A DNA stretch of 64,000 bases from Porticoccaceae bacterium LTM1 (GCA_030252795.1 CP127080.1:1748501-1812500); one strand, 5' to 3'; numbered from the stretch's first letter, positions 42,718 to 52,489 are shown. The notes: generated by a model from the sequence alone, not told the origin. Translations and numbers: made by a program.

Positions 42718-45078
42718 TTAGAACTCTTCCCACTCGGCATCACTATCCGCAACAAAGGCCGCGGTTGCCGCAGGTGCTGGTGCTGGTGCTGGTGCTGGTT
42801 CAGCTTTTGGCGCTGCCATAGGCTCGTTCATAAAGCTCATCATGTCATCGAAGGTGTCCAGTTGTGGAATCGCCTTCGGAGCAGAGACAGTGCCATCGCC
42901 CAATTTAAAGAACGACATCTGGTTATCCAGGTGTACCGACTGATCACCCATTGAGGTACTTGCTGCCGCAGCCTGTTCAACCAGTGCCGCGTTTTGCTGG
43001 GTGATTTCATCCATCTGCAAGATAGCGCGGTTAATCTGCTCAATCCCCGACGCCTGCTCGTCACTGGCAGCAGAAATTTCCGCCACAATATCGGACACTT
43101 TTTTCACTGACGCAACGATGTCTTCAAGGGTAGAACCCGACATATCCACCAGGCGACAACCTTCCTCCACCTGTGCGCTACTCTCTTCAATCAGGCCTTT
43201 AATCTCTTTGGCCGACGTAGCAGAGCGACCAGCCAAATTGCGAACCTCACTGGCCACCACCGCAAATCCGCGGCCCTGCTCACCGGCACGCGCTGCCTCT
43301 ACCGCTGCGTTCAATGCAAGCAGGTTAGTCTGGAAGGCAATGTCATCAATTACGCGAATAATGTCCGCCACTTTTTTACTGGAAACGCTGATGCCGTTCA
43401 TGGCATCCACCGCATTGCGTACTACATTGCCGCCCAACTCGGCTTTTTCCCGTGCGCTTTGAGCAAGAGTATTTGCCTGGCGGGCATTGTCGGCGTTTTG
43501 CTGAACGGTACTGGTCATCTCTTCCATACCGGACGCGGTTTGCTCCAGACTCGCCGCCTGTTCTTCGGTACGCTGGCTCAGGTTGAGGTTGCCTTCGGAA
43601 ATTTCCTGCGCTCCAGTGCGAACTGTGGCGGAGCTGGATTTAATTCGGCTTACCACGTCGGTGAGTTTGGTTACCGTTTCGTTCACGTAGTTTTTCAATT
43701 CACCAAATGAACCCTGATAGTCTTCGGTGATTGAGCGGGTCAGATCACCGCCGGAAATACAGCGCAACACGTTGGTAACATCGCCAATAATGCTTTCGTT
43801 CACCTGAACCAGTTCATTAATACCAACACTGACCTTACGATAAAAACCGTCCTTATCCCTTAGGTCAATACGCTTGGTGAGGTCGCCAGCCAGAGCGTAA
43901 TAAACAATTTCTTCCACTTCATTTTCGATGCGTTTTTCCACACTGCGGTCAGACCACTCTACAACCACACTGCGCATGGATCCGTCTTCGTCAGACATTG
44001 GTGTAGCCACCAAATGGAAGCTGCGGCCACCAACGGTCATATCAAAATCACGTGGGGCATTGAGTTCTTTAAGTCCACCAACCAGGCCCAGCTCCTGTAG
44101 CATGTCGCTGAGGTTACTGCCGCGCAGTTTGTTGATATTGAAATGTGGCATCACCGACATCAGGTCCATCTCGGCTGCACGGAACATACGCTGGATATTG
44201 TTATTCAGGTAAATAATGCGGCAGTCGGCATCGGCGATCATCACGTTGGTCTGAACGTTATCGAGCGCCAGTTGAATTCGCTGGTTATCCTGGGTCAGGC
44301 GCATGCGACTTTCCGCTTCGCGAATTTTAACTTCCGCTTCTTTGCGCGCGCGCTCTTCGCGAGCGAGAATTTCAGTAACATCCATCCACTCAACAACGGT
44401 GCCTACACGACGGCCATCGCCATGGATTGGGTTCAGCACGATCTGGAAAGAACGCCCCCCCAGGGTCATGGTGGTTTTATGTGTGTCCACCAGGCTGTCG
44501 AGCAGTTTTTTCAACGGGCCGGGATTGTGGTGAACGTGCTGAATATTGGAGCCCATCAGGCGCTCAACACTGAAGTTTGGCAGTTGCTCACGAAGGTCTT
44601 CTTCCACACGGCGCAGTGTGGCGTAACCCGCTTTATTCAGGTAGGCAACACTGTGGTCTTTATCCACCACCATTATGTTGCCACGCATACCTTCCAAAGC
44701 TCCCAGCAGGGTTTCCTGATTCTGCTTTTGGGTATTTCGCTCTTCGCCGGAATGACGCATTTCGTATTGCATGTGTGCCAGTGCGCGGGCCAAATCGCCC
44801 ATTTCACCACCGGCAACATTAGTTAACTGTGTGTCGAACTTACCCTGCTCGATGCGCTTGATGGCACTCTCCATTACATCGACAGGTTTCGATATCGAGA
44901 GCTTCGCCACCAACTGCAAGCTGACCGCAGCAATTACCACGATGGCTGCATCAATTAAATAACCGGCTACCACATCTTCCGGCAGCACCAACCAGGCGAC
45001 GACTTTCAACGGCACCCAAACCGCCAGCAGCACCAGCAGCAATCTCTGGCCGAGCTTCATATTGCTGAAAAAGTTCAT
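42718..45078 (-). CDS. Methyl-accepting chemotaxis protein with two PAS domains and CheR/CheB tether
   Basis: 786 residues from the ATG at 45078. An in-frame GTG at 45087 has its Shine-Dalgarno too close. Two membrane helices lie at about 12-55 with almost no periplasmic loop, followed by a HAMP region. PAS-like domains lie at about 125-245 and 270-390, each with LGGRSF or VGGRSF. A second HAMP follows, then the signalling domain with the tip [34 protein letters not shown] Pro/Ala linker ends in EWEEF, the pentapeptide type that binds CheR and CheB. It probably senses a cytoplasmic signal such as redox state or energy. Confidence 0.93.
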   Translation of the reverse strand: MNFFSNMKLGQRLLLVLLAVWVPLKVVAWLVLPEDVVAGYLIDAAIVVIAAVSLQLVAKLSISKPVDVMESAIKRIEQGKFDTQLTNVAGGEMGDLARALAHMQYEMRHSGEERNTQKQNQETLLGALEGMRGNIMVVDKDHSVAYLNKAGYATLRRVEEDLREQLPNFSVERLMGSNIQHVHHNPGPLKKLLDSLVDTHKTTMTLGGRSFQIVLNPIHGDGRRVGTVVEWMDVTEILAREERARKEAEVKIREAESRMRLTQDNQRIQLALDNVQTNVMIADADCRIIYLNNNIQRMFRAAEMDLMSVMPHFNINKLRGSNLSDMLQELGLVGGLKELNAPRDFDMTVGGRSFHLVATPMSDEDGSMRSVVVEWSDRSVEKRIENEVEEIVYYALAGDLTKRIDLRDKDGFYRKVSVGINELVQVNESIIGDVTNVLRCISGGDLTRSITEDYQGSFGELKNYVNETVTKLTDVVSRIKSSSATVRTGAQEISEGNLNLSQRTEEQAASLEQTASGMEEMTSTVQQNADNARQANTLAQSAREKAELGGNVVRNAVDAMNGISVSSKKVADIIRVIDDIAFQTNLLALNAAVEAARAGEQGRGFAVVASEVRNLAGRSATSAKEIKGLIEESSAQVEEGCRLVDMSGSTLEDIVASVKKVSDIVAEISAASDEQASGIEQINRAILQMDEITQQNAALVEQAAAASTSMGDQSVHLDNQMSFFKLGDGTVSAPKAIPQLDTFDDMMSFMNEPMAAPKAEPAPAPAPAPAATAAFVADSDAEWEEF

Positions 45079-45142
45079 CCGTCTCACACTCCGTTAACCA
45101 AAAATTATTCTTTCGTATCTAATTTTTTGCACCTAAAACAAG

Positions 45143-45640
45143 TCAGGCGCTCTCAATCGCTTCGCCCATCTCGGCAGCGCCACCCAGCGCTCGCAACAAA
45201 TCGGCATTTACCAGCCTGTCCACATCCAGCAGGATGATCATGTTTTCTTTGATGGTGACCAGCCCGCTCACATAATCAGCATTAACCGTGCCACCAAAAT
45301 CCGGGGCTTCACACACGTCGCTGGCTTCGATACTGTACACATCGGATACCGCATCCACGACCAAACCTACTGTGCGGCTGCTGTCGCCCTTCGCCACTTT
45401 TACAATCACTACTACGGTGGTTCTCTGAATATCGGCAGTGGGCAAATTAAAACGAATCCGCAAATCCAGAATCGGCACAATAATTCCGCGCAGATTTATT
45501 ACCCCCAGCACATAGTCCGGTGTATTGGGGATCGGCGTGACCTTGTCCCAACTCTGAATTCCCTGAACTTTCAGAATATCGACACCGTACTCCTCGTTGC
45601 TGAGGAAAAACGTCAGGTATTGGTTACTTTCCGATAACAT
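45143..45640 (-). CDS. cheW: Chemotaxis coupling protein CheW
   Basis: 165 residues. A full CheW domain: YLTFFLSNEEYGVDILKVQGI, TPIPNTPDYVLGVINLRGIIVPILDLRIRF and GLVVDAVSDVYSI. It links receptors to CheA. It lies between mcp and cheA and ends with a short acidic tail. Confidence 0.97.
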   Translation of the reverse strand: MLSESNQYLTFFLSNEEYGVDILKVQGIQSWDKVTPIPNTPDYVLGVINLRGIIVPILDLRIRFNLPTADIQRTTVVVIVKVAKGDSSRTVGLVVDAVSDVYSIEASDVCEAPDFGGTVNADYVSGLVTIKENMIILLDVDRLVNADLLRALGGAAEMGEAIESA

Positions 45641-45704
45641 TCACTGGGTCCTGATAATTCTTTTGTCATTAACTTTTGCGAACTCTTTTTCAACTTCTTT
45701 TAAA

Positions 45705-47795
45705 TCAGAGTTCTGCCACCACTGCACGGCGACTTGGAATTGCTCCGCCATGCACTTTGTTTATTCTTACCAGATCCGGCACATCCAGAATCAACGCCAC
45801 TGAGCCATCCCCCAAAATAGTGGCGCCAGCCAGTCCATCCACCTGCCCGTAATTAGCTTCGAGACTTTTAATAACCACCTGTTGTTGTTCCAGCAGTTCG
45901 TCAACCACCAGACCAAAGTGCTGGCCTTCGGACTCCACCACCACCAGCAACTGACCTTCCAGATCATCCTGCTGCCATGCGTGTCGATTGCCTTCGCTGT
46001 AACTCTTCATCAGAATGATCGGTATCGGCTCGTCGCGCAGTGAGTACACGGTTAATTCACCGCCAATCACACTGATTAATTTGCTGCGAATCTGGATGGT
46101 TTCAATAATGGAGAGCATCGGAATGATGTAAATTTCCGGGCCAACCTTGACCAGCTGACCATCCATAATGGCGAGGGTCAGGGGCAGCACCACGATAAAA
46201 GTGGAGCCTTTGTCCTGCTCAGAACGGACCTCTACACGGCCACCGATATCCTGAATATTGCGTTTCACCACATCCATGCCGACACCGCGGCCGGATACAT
46301 CACTCACTGCTTCGGCAGTGGAAAATCCCGGCGCAAAAATCAGCTGGTGAACCTGTTGATCGGTAAGCTGCTCGTCACTGCTCACTAGTCCTTTACTGAT
46401 TGCTTTTTGAAGCACCTTATCGACCGGAATACCGGCACCGTCATCGGTAATGCGAATCACGATTTTCCCGGATTCGTGCGATGCACTCATAATCAGTTTG
46501 CCGCGCTCTGACTTACCTTTTTCAAGGCGCTTTTCCGGCGCTTCTATGCCGTGATCAAGGGCGTTGCGCACCAGGTGCACCAGCGGATCGGCAATTTTTT
46601 CCAGTACGATTTTATCGAGCTCTGTCTCTTCGCCTCGCAGTTCCAGATCTACGTGCTTACCGAGTTTGCGCGACAGGTCGTGAACCAGTCGTTTGAAGCG
46701 CTGGAATGTGGCCGCAATCGGCATCATTCGCACGCGCATCACACTCTCCTGTAGCTCGCGGGCGTTGCGCTCCAGTTGAGCCAAACCATCGCGCAGTCCG
46801 TGTAGAGCCGGATGCTCCATCAGCTCGCTGTTATAGCTATTGAGCATTGACTGGGTAATAACCAGCTCGCCCACCAGGTTTATCAGACTGTCAATTTTAT
46901 TGGTATCAACCCGAATCGAGGCGTTACTTTTGGCGGTTTTTTTGCCATTACTGGCAACGACCGGTTTTTGCTCGGGAGCATCTTCCGTTTCGGGTTGTTG
47001 AATAATCACTTCCGGTTCAATAACCGGATCAACTATTGGCTCTTGCTCAATGACCGGCGCATTGTTTTTCACGCTCAGCAACCAGCCATCATCGAGCCAG
47101 GCCAGAAAATCTTCCAGGTCGGTTTGTTTCACGTCACTGTCGAGAAACACATTCCAACCCATTACCAGGGTATCGGGCTTAAGCTCGGCGAGTGATGGCA
47201 AAGTTTCAGAATCCAGCTCAACTCGATACTCACCAAAGCATTTCAGCTCTTCAAAAATACGCACCGGCCCTTGGGGCTGAAGCGCTTGTTCCGGGTCGGG
47301 CTTAATGGAAATCAGGTATTGGCTGGTTAAAGGGGCCGACTCAGATTGCGGTGCTTCAACCGCAACTGCCACTTCCGCCGGAGCAGTAGAACAGGGCTTG
47401 CGGTCCAGCTCTGCTTGAACCCGTCTGGATAAATCTGCGCAATAAGTTGTGTCCTGACCATTGCCCTCTTCCGCCTGCGGTAACATCAGGCGCAGGGCAT
47501 CCAGGCAGTCCAGAAACAGGCTTACCAGATCATCGGTCACCTGGCGCTCATCAGAGCGAATTTCGTCCAGCAGGGTTTCTATGCCGTGGGTGAATTCGGC
47601 AATGGCGGTAAATCCAAAAGTAGCCGAGCCACCTTTAAAAGAGTGGATGGCGCGAAATACTTCGTTAATATCGTCGTGCAGGTCGCCCTCACCGGATTCG
47701 ATGCGCAACAAAGCCGCTTCCATAGTGTCGAGCCCCTCGGCGCTCTCCTCCAGGAATAACTGCTTGATGCCTTCCATTCCGAAATCGTCGGACAT
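45705..47795 (-). CDS. cheA: Chemotaxis histidine kinase CheA
   Basis: 696 residues. The HPt domain has phosphorylated His51 (AIHSFKGGSATFGF). A less conserved middle region (about 165-245) may be the CheY/CheB-docking P2 domain. Dimerization helices follow (IDSLINLVGELVITQSMLN), then the ATPase with DPLVHLVRNALDHGIEAPEKR, DDGAGI and GRGVGMDVVKRNI, and a C-terminal CheW-like domain. GGGAG precedes the ATG. It lies third in the fliM operon. Confidence 0.97.
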   Translation of the reverse strand: MSDDFGMEGIKQLFLEESAEGLDTMEAALLRIESGEGDLHDDINEVFRAIHSFKGGSATFGFTAIAEFTHGIETLLDEIRSDERQVTDDLVSLFLDCLDALRLMLPQAEEGNGQDTTYCADLSRRVQAELDRKPCSTAPAEVAVAVEAPQSESAPLTSQYLISIKPDPEQALQPQGPVRIFEELKCFGEYRVELDSETLPSLAELKPDTLVMGWNVFLDSDVKQTDLEDFLAWLDDGWLLSVKNNAPVIEQEPIVDPVIEPEVIIQQPETEDAPEQKPVVASNGKKTAKSNASIRVDTNKIDSLINLVGELVITQSMLNSYNSELMEHPALHGLRDGLAQLERNARELQESVMRVRMMPIAATFQRFKRLVHDLSRKLGKHVDLELRGEETELDKIVLEKIADPLVHLVRNALDHGIEAPEKRLEKGKSERGKLIMSASHESGKIVIRITDDGAGIPVDKVLQKAISKGLVSSDEQLTDQQVHQLIFAPGFSTAEAVSDVSGRGVGMDVVKRNIQDIGGRVEVRSEQDKGSTFIVVLPLTLAIMDGQLVKVGPEIYIIPMLSIIETIQIRSKLISVIGGELTVYSLRDEPIPIILMKSYSEGNRHAWQQDDLEGQLLVVVESEGQHFGLVVDELLEQQQVVIKSLEANYGQVDGLAGATILGDGSVALILDVPDLVRINKVHGGAIPSRRAVVAEL

Positions 47796-47928
47796 GTGCT
47801 CCCCGTACTACCTAATCTCTTTCGTGTTTTTATTACCGGCAAGGACTTGCCACACCACGGCAAGTCCTCACCCCAACTGGCCGTTAGTTCTGCCTGTCAG
47901 TTAGCGTCTTTAATTCGAAAAACTTTAA

Positions 47929-48210
47929 TTACCCCAACGTGCGAATTCGCTCTTCGGGCGTGGCCACGTCAACAATGCGTACCCCATAGTGATTGTCGGT
48001 TTCCACTACTTCACCAGTCGCCAGCGGTACGTTGTTTACGTATACATCCATCAGGTCATCAGCAGACCGATCGAGGGTGACGATGGTGTCCGGCTTCCAC
48101 GAGAGAATTTCACGCACAGTCAATTGTGCAGAGCCCACTTCCACTGAGAGCCCAACCGGAATATCGAGAATCAGGCCAAGCTCCGAATTACTTTTGTCCG
48201 AATTGATCAT
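47929..48210 (-). CDS. fliN: Flagellar motor switch protein FliN
   Basis: 93 residues, one SpoA/FliN domain (LILDIPVGLSVEVGSAQLTVREILSWKPDTIVTLD...VYVNNVPLATGEVVETDNHYGVRI). It forms the base of the switch ring with FliM and aids export. The ATG overlaps the fliM stop by 4 bp (ATGA). It is short, lacking the N-terminal extension of enteric FliN. Confidence 0.95.
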   Translation of the reverse strand: MINSDKSNSELGLILDIPVGLSVEVGSAQLTVREILSWKPDTIVTLDRSADDLMDVYVNNVPLATGEVVETDNHYGVRIVDVATPEERIRTLG

Positions 48211-49187
48211 TGCAGTTCACCCTGTGCAGTGGATTGGGACAGGCTTTCGAGAATACGCAACGCCACCTTGCCGTTGGAGCTGCCACAGCGCGCTTTGTAC
48301 ACAGGCACGTTGTTGGCGCAGAGTGTGGCGGTATCTTTCATCTGAATGGGGATTACATCGCCAACCTTGAGGCTGTTGACGTCGCGGAAAGTGAGGTCTG
48401 CTTCCGCCATTGCGCAACTGAGGCTGACCTCGACATCGCTGAGGTGTTGCAGCAGCGCCTCGGTCCAGCACTCTTCTTCGTTGTCGTTGTTTTTTACTCC
48501 GGCATCCAGTGAATCAAATACCGGCTCCAGCATGCTGTACGGCATGGCGATATCGATCTGCCCCTTCACCCCTTCCAGCTCAATGCGGAAAGGGCTCACC
48601 ACCAGCATGTCATCCGAGCCATAAACGGTGGCCATCATCGGGTTCATTTCACTGCCGATGCGATCAAATCCGAGATCCACCACATTGGACCAAGCCTCCT
48701 TTAAATCACCGAAGGTGCGCTCCAGAACCTTGTCGATAATGCGGTTTTCGATGGTGGTAAACTCGCGCCCCTCAATCTTGGTGTAACGGCCTCCACCACC
48801 AAAGAACAAGTCCACCATGCCAAACACCAGCTTGGCATCGAGGATGATCATGCCCACCCCGCGGAGCGGGTTGAATCGCACGATATTCACACTGGTTGGT
48901 ACAAACATGCTCTGCAGGTAGTCAGAGAACTTGAGTACCTGCACATCTTCCGCCGTCACTTCCGCATTGCGTTGCAGCAGCGCAAAAATGGTCATACGCA
49001 GCAGGCGAACGTATTTCTTGTTAACGATATCCAGCGACGGTAAGCGGGCACGGATTATCTTGTCCTTACTGGTCAGGTCACACAGCCGAACATCGCCATG
49101 GTCGTTACTGCCAGCGGTCTCGACTTCACCGGACTCCACGCCACCAAAAAGCGCGTCGATTTCGTCTTGAGATAAAATGTCTTGCAC
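48207..49187 (-). CDS. fliM: Flagellar motor switch protein FliM
   Basis: 326 residues from the GTG at 49187, chosen because it gives VQDILSQDEIDALFGGV, the CheY-P binding N-terminus of FliM, and has GAGG 8 nt upstream. The reading frame stays open for 66 more codons upstream, but that sequence is not FliM-like and would overlap the promoter. The middle CheC-like region (NPLRGVGMIILDAKLVFGMVDLFFGGGGR) and the C-terminal SpoA domain (LKVGDVIPIQMKDTATLCANNVPVYKARCG) are present. It is the first gene of the switch-chemotaxis operon. Confidence 0.95.
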   Translation of the reverse strand: MQDILSQDEIDALFGGVESGEVETAGSNDHGDVRLCDLTSKDKIIRARLPSLDIVNKKYVRLLRMTIFALLQRNAEVTAEDVQVLKFSDYLQSMFVPTSVNIVRFNPLRGVGMIILDAKLVFGMVDLFFGGGGRYTKIEGREFTTIENRIIDKVLERTFGDLKEAWSNVVDLGFDRIGSEMNPMMATVYGSDDMLVVSPFRIELEGVKGQIDIAMPYSMLEPVFDSLDAGVKNNDNEEECWTEALLQHLSDVEVSLSCAMAEADLTFRDVNSLKVGDVIPIQMKDTATLCANNVPVYKARCGSSNGKVALRILESLSQSTAQGELQ

Positions 49188-49228
49188 GGCTCGCGCCTCA
49201 CCCCGATAGTTAATACATCCAAAACCTA

Positions 49229-49244
49229 TGCAAGCCCTGTGCCA
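49229..49244 (-). promoter_or_regulatory. Sigma-54 (RpoN) promoter of the fliM operon
   Basis: On the minus strand TGGCACAGGGCTTGCA matches the consensus TGGCACG-N4-TTGCW with one mismatch and exact GG/GC spacing. It lies about 40 bp upstream of the fliM GTG, so the leader is about 30 nt. RpoN control of flagellar genes with an FlrC/FleR-type activator is known in Vibrio and Pseudomonas. Confidence 0.75.
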
Positions 49245-49285
49245 GCAAGCGCCCTTAAATTTTTCAAAAATTTGCCCATAAAGAC

Positions 49286-49312
49286 TCAAGTTTTCTAAAA
49301 ACAGGCCGACAA
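49286..49312 (+). promoter_or_regulatory. Sigma-28 (FliA) promoter of cheY-cheZ
   Basis: TCAAGTTT, an 11-nt spacer, then GCCGACAA match the FliA consensus TAAAGTTT-N11-GCCGATAA at 14 of 16 positions with exact spacing. It lies about 175 bp upstream of the cheY start. Confidence 0.7.
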
Positions 49313-49486
49313 TGGTGCTGAGAAAGACGGTGAACTGACTTTGATGTACACCGGGCGTCAGACTCTTGACGCACTGGCACATCAAATAACCGACTTGAAT
49401 CGCCTGATACTTCAGCGCCCGCCACCGCCGACAAAGGCAGACGACGGACGAACGATAAAGCCAATTACAGAAGCAGGAGCTAACCC

Positions 49487-49876
49487 GTGGCCCCCAATAA
49501 AGACATGAAAATTCTGGTAGTAGACGACCACGAGAGCATGCGACGTATCGTCAAGCAGATTCTGATGGACATCGGCTTCACCAACATTGAGATGGCCGAC
49601 GACGGCGCCACCGCCTACCCAATGCTGCTTAACGGCAACTTCGATTTTCTGGTGACTGACTGGAACATGCCGCAAATGACCGGTATCGACCTGCTCCGCA
49701 AGGTGCGCTCCAACGACACCCTGAAAACCATGCCGGTACTTCTGGTAACTGCAGAAACCAAAAAAGAACAGATTATCGCGGCCGCCCAGGCCGGCGTTAA
49801 CGACTATGTTGTCAAACCTTTCAACGCCCAAACCCTGAAAACCAAGATCGAGCGCATTTTCGCCAAGCTGGGATAA
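49487..49876 (+). CDS. cheY: Chemotaxis response regulator CheY
   Basis: 129 residues, GTG start with CAGGAG upstream. It is a single receiver domain with the acidic pair D13/D14, phosphorylation site D58 (VTDWNMPQMTG), T88 and K110. The sequence ending NAQTLKTKIERIFAKLG is typical of flagellar CheY. Phosphorylated CheY binds FliM and reverses the motor. It is divergent from the fliM operon and followed by cheZ after 24 bp. Confidence 0.97.
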   Translation: MAPNKDMKILVVDDHESMRRIVKQILMDIGFTNIEMADDGATAYPMLLNGNFDFLVTDWNMPQMTGIDLLRKVRSNDTLKTMPVLLVTAETKKEQIIAAAQAGVNDYVVKPFNAQTLKTKIERIFAKLG

Positions 49877-49900
49877 ACCAATTCGCTGACAGGTAGCTAC

Positions 49901-50686
49901 ATGCAATTACATAATAACGATACCGCGTCTATCGCTGATGAGGCGCTCGGGGGACTGAAAAGCCACGCCGACAAGCTGATGCATAGCATTCAGCAAAACG
50001 ATCTGGCCGGGGCAATGGAATCCATCAAGCGCATCAATGCCCTGAAAGAACAGAGTATTTTTAAAGCGTTAGGCGAAATGGCCAGCGGCCTGCGCAAAGC
50101 CCTCGCTGACCTGGATCAGTCCCTGCCCGGTGCCGGAGAGATTCAGGAAAAAGACGGTGCGAAAATCGCCCAGGGCCTGACCAAGATTATTCAGCTCACC
50201 CACGACGCATCATCGAAAACTCTGGATATGGTGGATAACGGCATCCCCAGCGCCAGTAGTATTGCCGAAGACAGCCGCAACTTCCGCAAACAGATCGACA
50301 AAGTGTTGGCCACCTCCAAAATCGATCCGAACACGGCTGCCTTGCTGACCGAGGTAAACGCTCACCTTGAGTCTACCGAGAGCAAGGCTGACCAGCTTGG
50401 CGACGGCCTGCGCACTATCCTGATGTCACAGAATTACCAGGACCTCACCAGCCAGGCGCTGCAAAAGATTATCGCCATTATTCAAACGGTAGAGAAAAAC
50501 CTCAGCACACTGATCAGCTACGCCAATCTGGTTCAGCAGGCCATTCGCCTAAGCGAGAACCCGGAGGAAGCGCACAATATGCAGAAGCGAGACGAGCTGG
50601 CTCACTCCCTGGAAGGCTTGAGTGAAGACTCGGACATTCTGGATCAGGGCGATGTGGACGAGTTATTGAACAGCCTGGGATTCTGA
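49901..50686 (+). CDS. cheZ: CheY-P phosphatase CheZ
   Basis: 261 residues, long helices. D181 and Q185 of QDLTSQ align with the catalytic D143 and Q147 of E. coli CheZ. The extreme C-terminus, DILDQGDVDELLNSLGF, is the CheY-binding helix. It speeds loss of phosphate from CheY. CheZ supports a gamma- or betaproteobacterial origin. Confidence 0.96.
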   Translation: MQLHNNDTASIADEALGGLKSHADKLMHSIQQNDLAGAMESIKRINALKEQSIFKALGEMASGLRKALADLDQSLPGAGEIQEKDGAKIAQGLTKIIQLTHDASSKTLDMVDNGIPSASSIAEDSRNFRKQIDKVLATSKIDPNTAALLTEVNAHLESTESKADQLGDGLRTILMSQNYQDLTSQALQKIIAIIQTVEKNLSTLISYANLVQQAIRLSENPEEAHNMQKRDELAHSLEGLSEDSDILDQGDVDELLNSLGF

Positions 50687-50723
50687 TTTCACTGGACTGA
50701 TTTACATAGATAGTCTGAGCTGA

Positions 50724-50821
50724 TGCCAAAGGCCACTATCTGAAACACGCCGTGAACCCATCCATGGGGGCTCGGATGCCGCATCCATGCGGCATACGGT
50801 TTCAGATAGCGGCCTTTGGCA
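50724..50821 (+). terminator. Long inverted-repeat terminator after cheYZ
   Basis: Arms 50724-50746 and 50799-50821 pair at 22 of 23 positions (tgccaaaggccactatctga...). An inner palindrome atgccgcat/atgcggcat lies at 50775-50794. ATTTTTC follows the right arm. It is a large cruciform-like hairpin. Confidence 0.75.
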
Positions 50822-50878
50822 TTTTTCAGTGTCCCTTGGCATAACTCAACAAAACAATTTTGTTTTGATTCAGGTCAT

Positions 50879-50905
50879 TCAAGATTAATCCCCACCTACC
50901 GACAT
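50879..50905 (+). promoter_or_regulatory. Possible sigma-28 promoter of the PAS chemoreceptor gene
   Basis: TCAAGATT, 11 nt, ACCGACAT match the FliA consensus at 11 of 16 positions with correct spacing, about 55 bp upstream of the start codon. This is weaker than the cheY promoter, but sigma-28 control of receptors is common. Confidence 0.4.
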
Positions 50906-50959
50906 GTATTCAAGCCAGTTTTAAAGCAGTAATAGCAATCGCTTAACGCAGGAACAAGA

Positions 50960-52489
50960 GTGAAAAATAATCCATCGGTTACCCAGATTGAACGCAAATT
51001 AAAGCCCGGCCAGGTCATCGTTTCAAAAACAGACCTGGAAGGTCGCATTACTTACGTCAACAACCCCTTTATTGAAATCTGCGGCTATCGTGAGCAAGAA
51101 CTGATTGGCTCGCATCACAATATTATTCGTCATCCAGATATGCCTCGGGAGGCATTTACCGACCTTTGGGCACACCTGAAGGCCGGACAACCCTGGACTG
51201 GCATGGTGAAAAACCGATGCAAAAACGGTGACCACTACTGGGTGGAGGCCAACGCCAATCCCATTTGGGAAGACGGCAAAATTATCGGTTATATGTCGAT
51301 GCGCACCCAGCTGGATGATGCAAGAATTGCCACTGCCGAAAAAATATATCGGCAATTTCGGGAAGGCAAAGCCGCGGGATTGCTCATCAAGGCCGGCGGA
51401 GTAGTGCCAACTGGTATACGTGGACTAAAACACTCCCTTTCTCGAATAACCCTGTTCAAAAAAATTATCTCGCTCAATATCGCCACAATTGTTCTGGCGC
51501 TATCCGGCTTGCTTCTGGCCAGACTGGACAGTTTTCTGAATGCCCCAAAAGCCATCGCTACTGTTTTTAGTATTCTGGCAATTACCGTGATCGGCTATAA
51601 CACCTGGCTTTTAGCTCGAAAGGTGTTTACGCCACTAAAATCACTGACTCGTAACTGCCATGTGATCGCTTCCGGTGACCTGCGATTCAGTGAAAAACCT
51701 GCTAAAAAACACGAACCGGAAATCCAGCAGCTATACCATGCCCTGCAGACCATGCGTGGCAATCTGGCCAGCCTGGTATCAGAGGTACAGGACGCAGGGG
51801 TGACGATTGCAAACGCCTCCAAAGAGGTGAATACAACCTCCAACTCACTGAGTTCAGCTTCTTCTGAAGCCGCTGCCGGTGTTGAGCAAACCTCTGCCGC
51901 GCTTGAAGAGATACGTGCTTCTATCGGCCAAAACAGTGACAACTCCAACAAAACCATGGAAATAGCCAATCGTTCTGCAGACCTCTGTAAGCAGGGTGGC
52001 AAAGCGGTGTCGGAAACTCTCCATGCCATGGAAGAGATCATCAAAAACACGCACATCATTGATGATATTGCCTACAAAACCAATCTGCTCGCTCTCAACG
52101 CCAGTATTGAAGCCGCAAGAGCTGGTGAACATGGTAAGGGCTTTGCCGTGGTGGCGCATGAGATCAGCAAACTGGCCGACCGCTCGCAGATAGCTACCCA
52201 ACAAAATGGCGAAAAAAGCTCCATTAGCATGACCCAGGCAACCAGCACCAACGCAATTCTTGAAGAAATGATTCCAGTAACCCTGATGACCTCAGACCTG
52301 ATCTCCGATATCGCCAACACATGTATAGAGCAATCTCGTGGAATTGAGCAAATCAGTAACGCCATGAATCAGTTTAACTACGTCACCCAAAACAACGCTG
52401 CAGCAAGCGAGGAGCTGGCATCCACTGCTGGCATGCTGAATTCCAGCGCAGACAACCTTATGCGCTATGTCAGCGCTTTTAAAAAGTAA
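50960..52489 (+). CDS. Aer-like PAS-containing chemoreceptor
   Basis: 509 residues, GTG start with CAGGAAC upstream. An N-terminal PAS domain (about 18-125) has [21 protein letters not shown] and [14 protein letters not shown]...[11 protein letters not shown], as in Aer proteins that bind FAD. Two membrane helices follow at about 165-215, then HAMP and a signalling domain with tip [43 protein letters not shown]. There is no pentapeptide tether at its C-terminus. It is a probable redox or energy-taxis sensor next to cheYZ. Confidence 0.92.
   Translation: MKNNPSVTQIERKLKPGQVIVSKTDLEGRITYVNNPFIEICGYREQELIGSHHNIIRHPDMPREAFTDLWAHLKAGQPWTGMVKNRCKNGDHYWVEANANPIWEDGKIIGYMSMRTQLDDARIATAEKIYRQFREGKAAGLLIKAGGVVPTGIRGLKHSLSRITLFKKIISLNIATIVLALSGLLLARLDSFLNAPKAIATVFSILAITVIGYNTWLLARKVFTPLKSLTRNCHVIASGDLRFSEKPAKKHEPEIQQLYHALQTMRGNLASLVSEVQDAGVTIANASKEVNTTSNSLSSASSEAAAGVEQTSAALEEIRASIGQNSDNSNKTMEIANRSADLCKQGGKAVSETLHAMEEIIKNTHIIDDIAYKTNLLALNASIEAARAGEHGKGFAVVAHEISKLADRSQIATQQNGEKSSISMTQATSTNAILEEMIPVTLMTSDLISDIANTCIEQSRGIEQISNAMNQFNYVTQNNAAASEELASTAGMLNSSADNLMRYVSAFKK

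Noticed and set aside
49188-49385. 66-residue N-terminal extension of FliM
   Set aside because: It would span the sigma-54 promoter, is not FliM-like, and the GTG at 49187 gives the conserved LSQDEIDAL start with a ribosome site.
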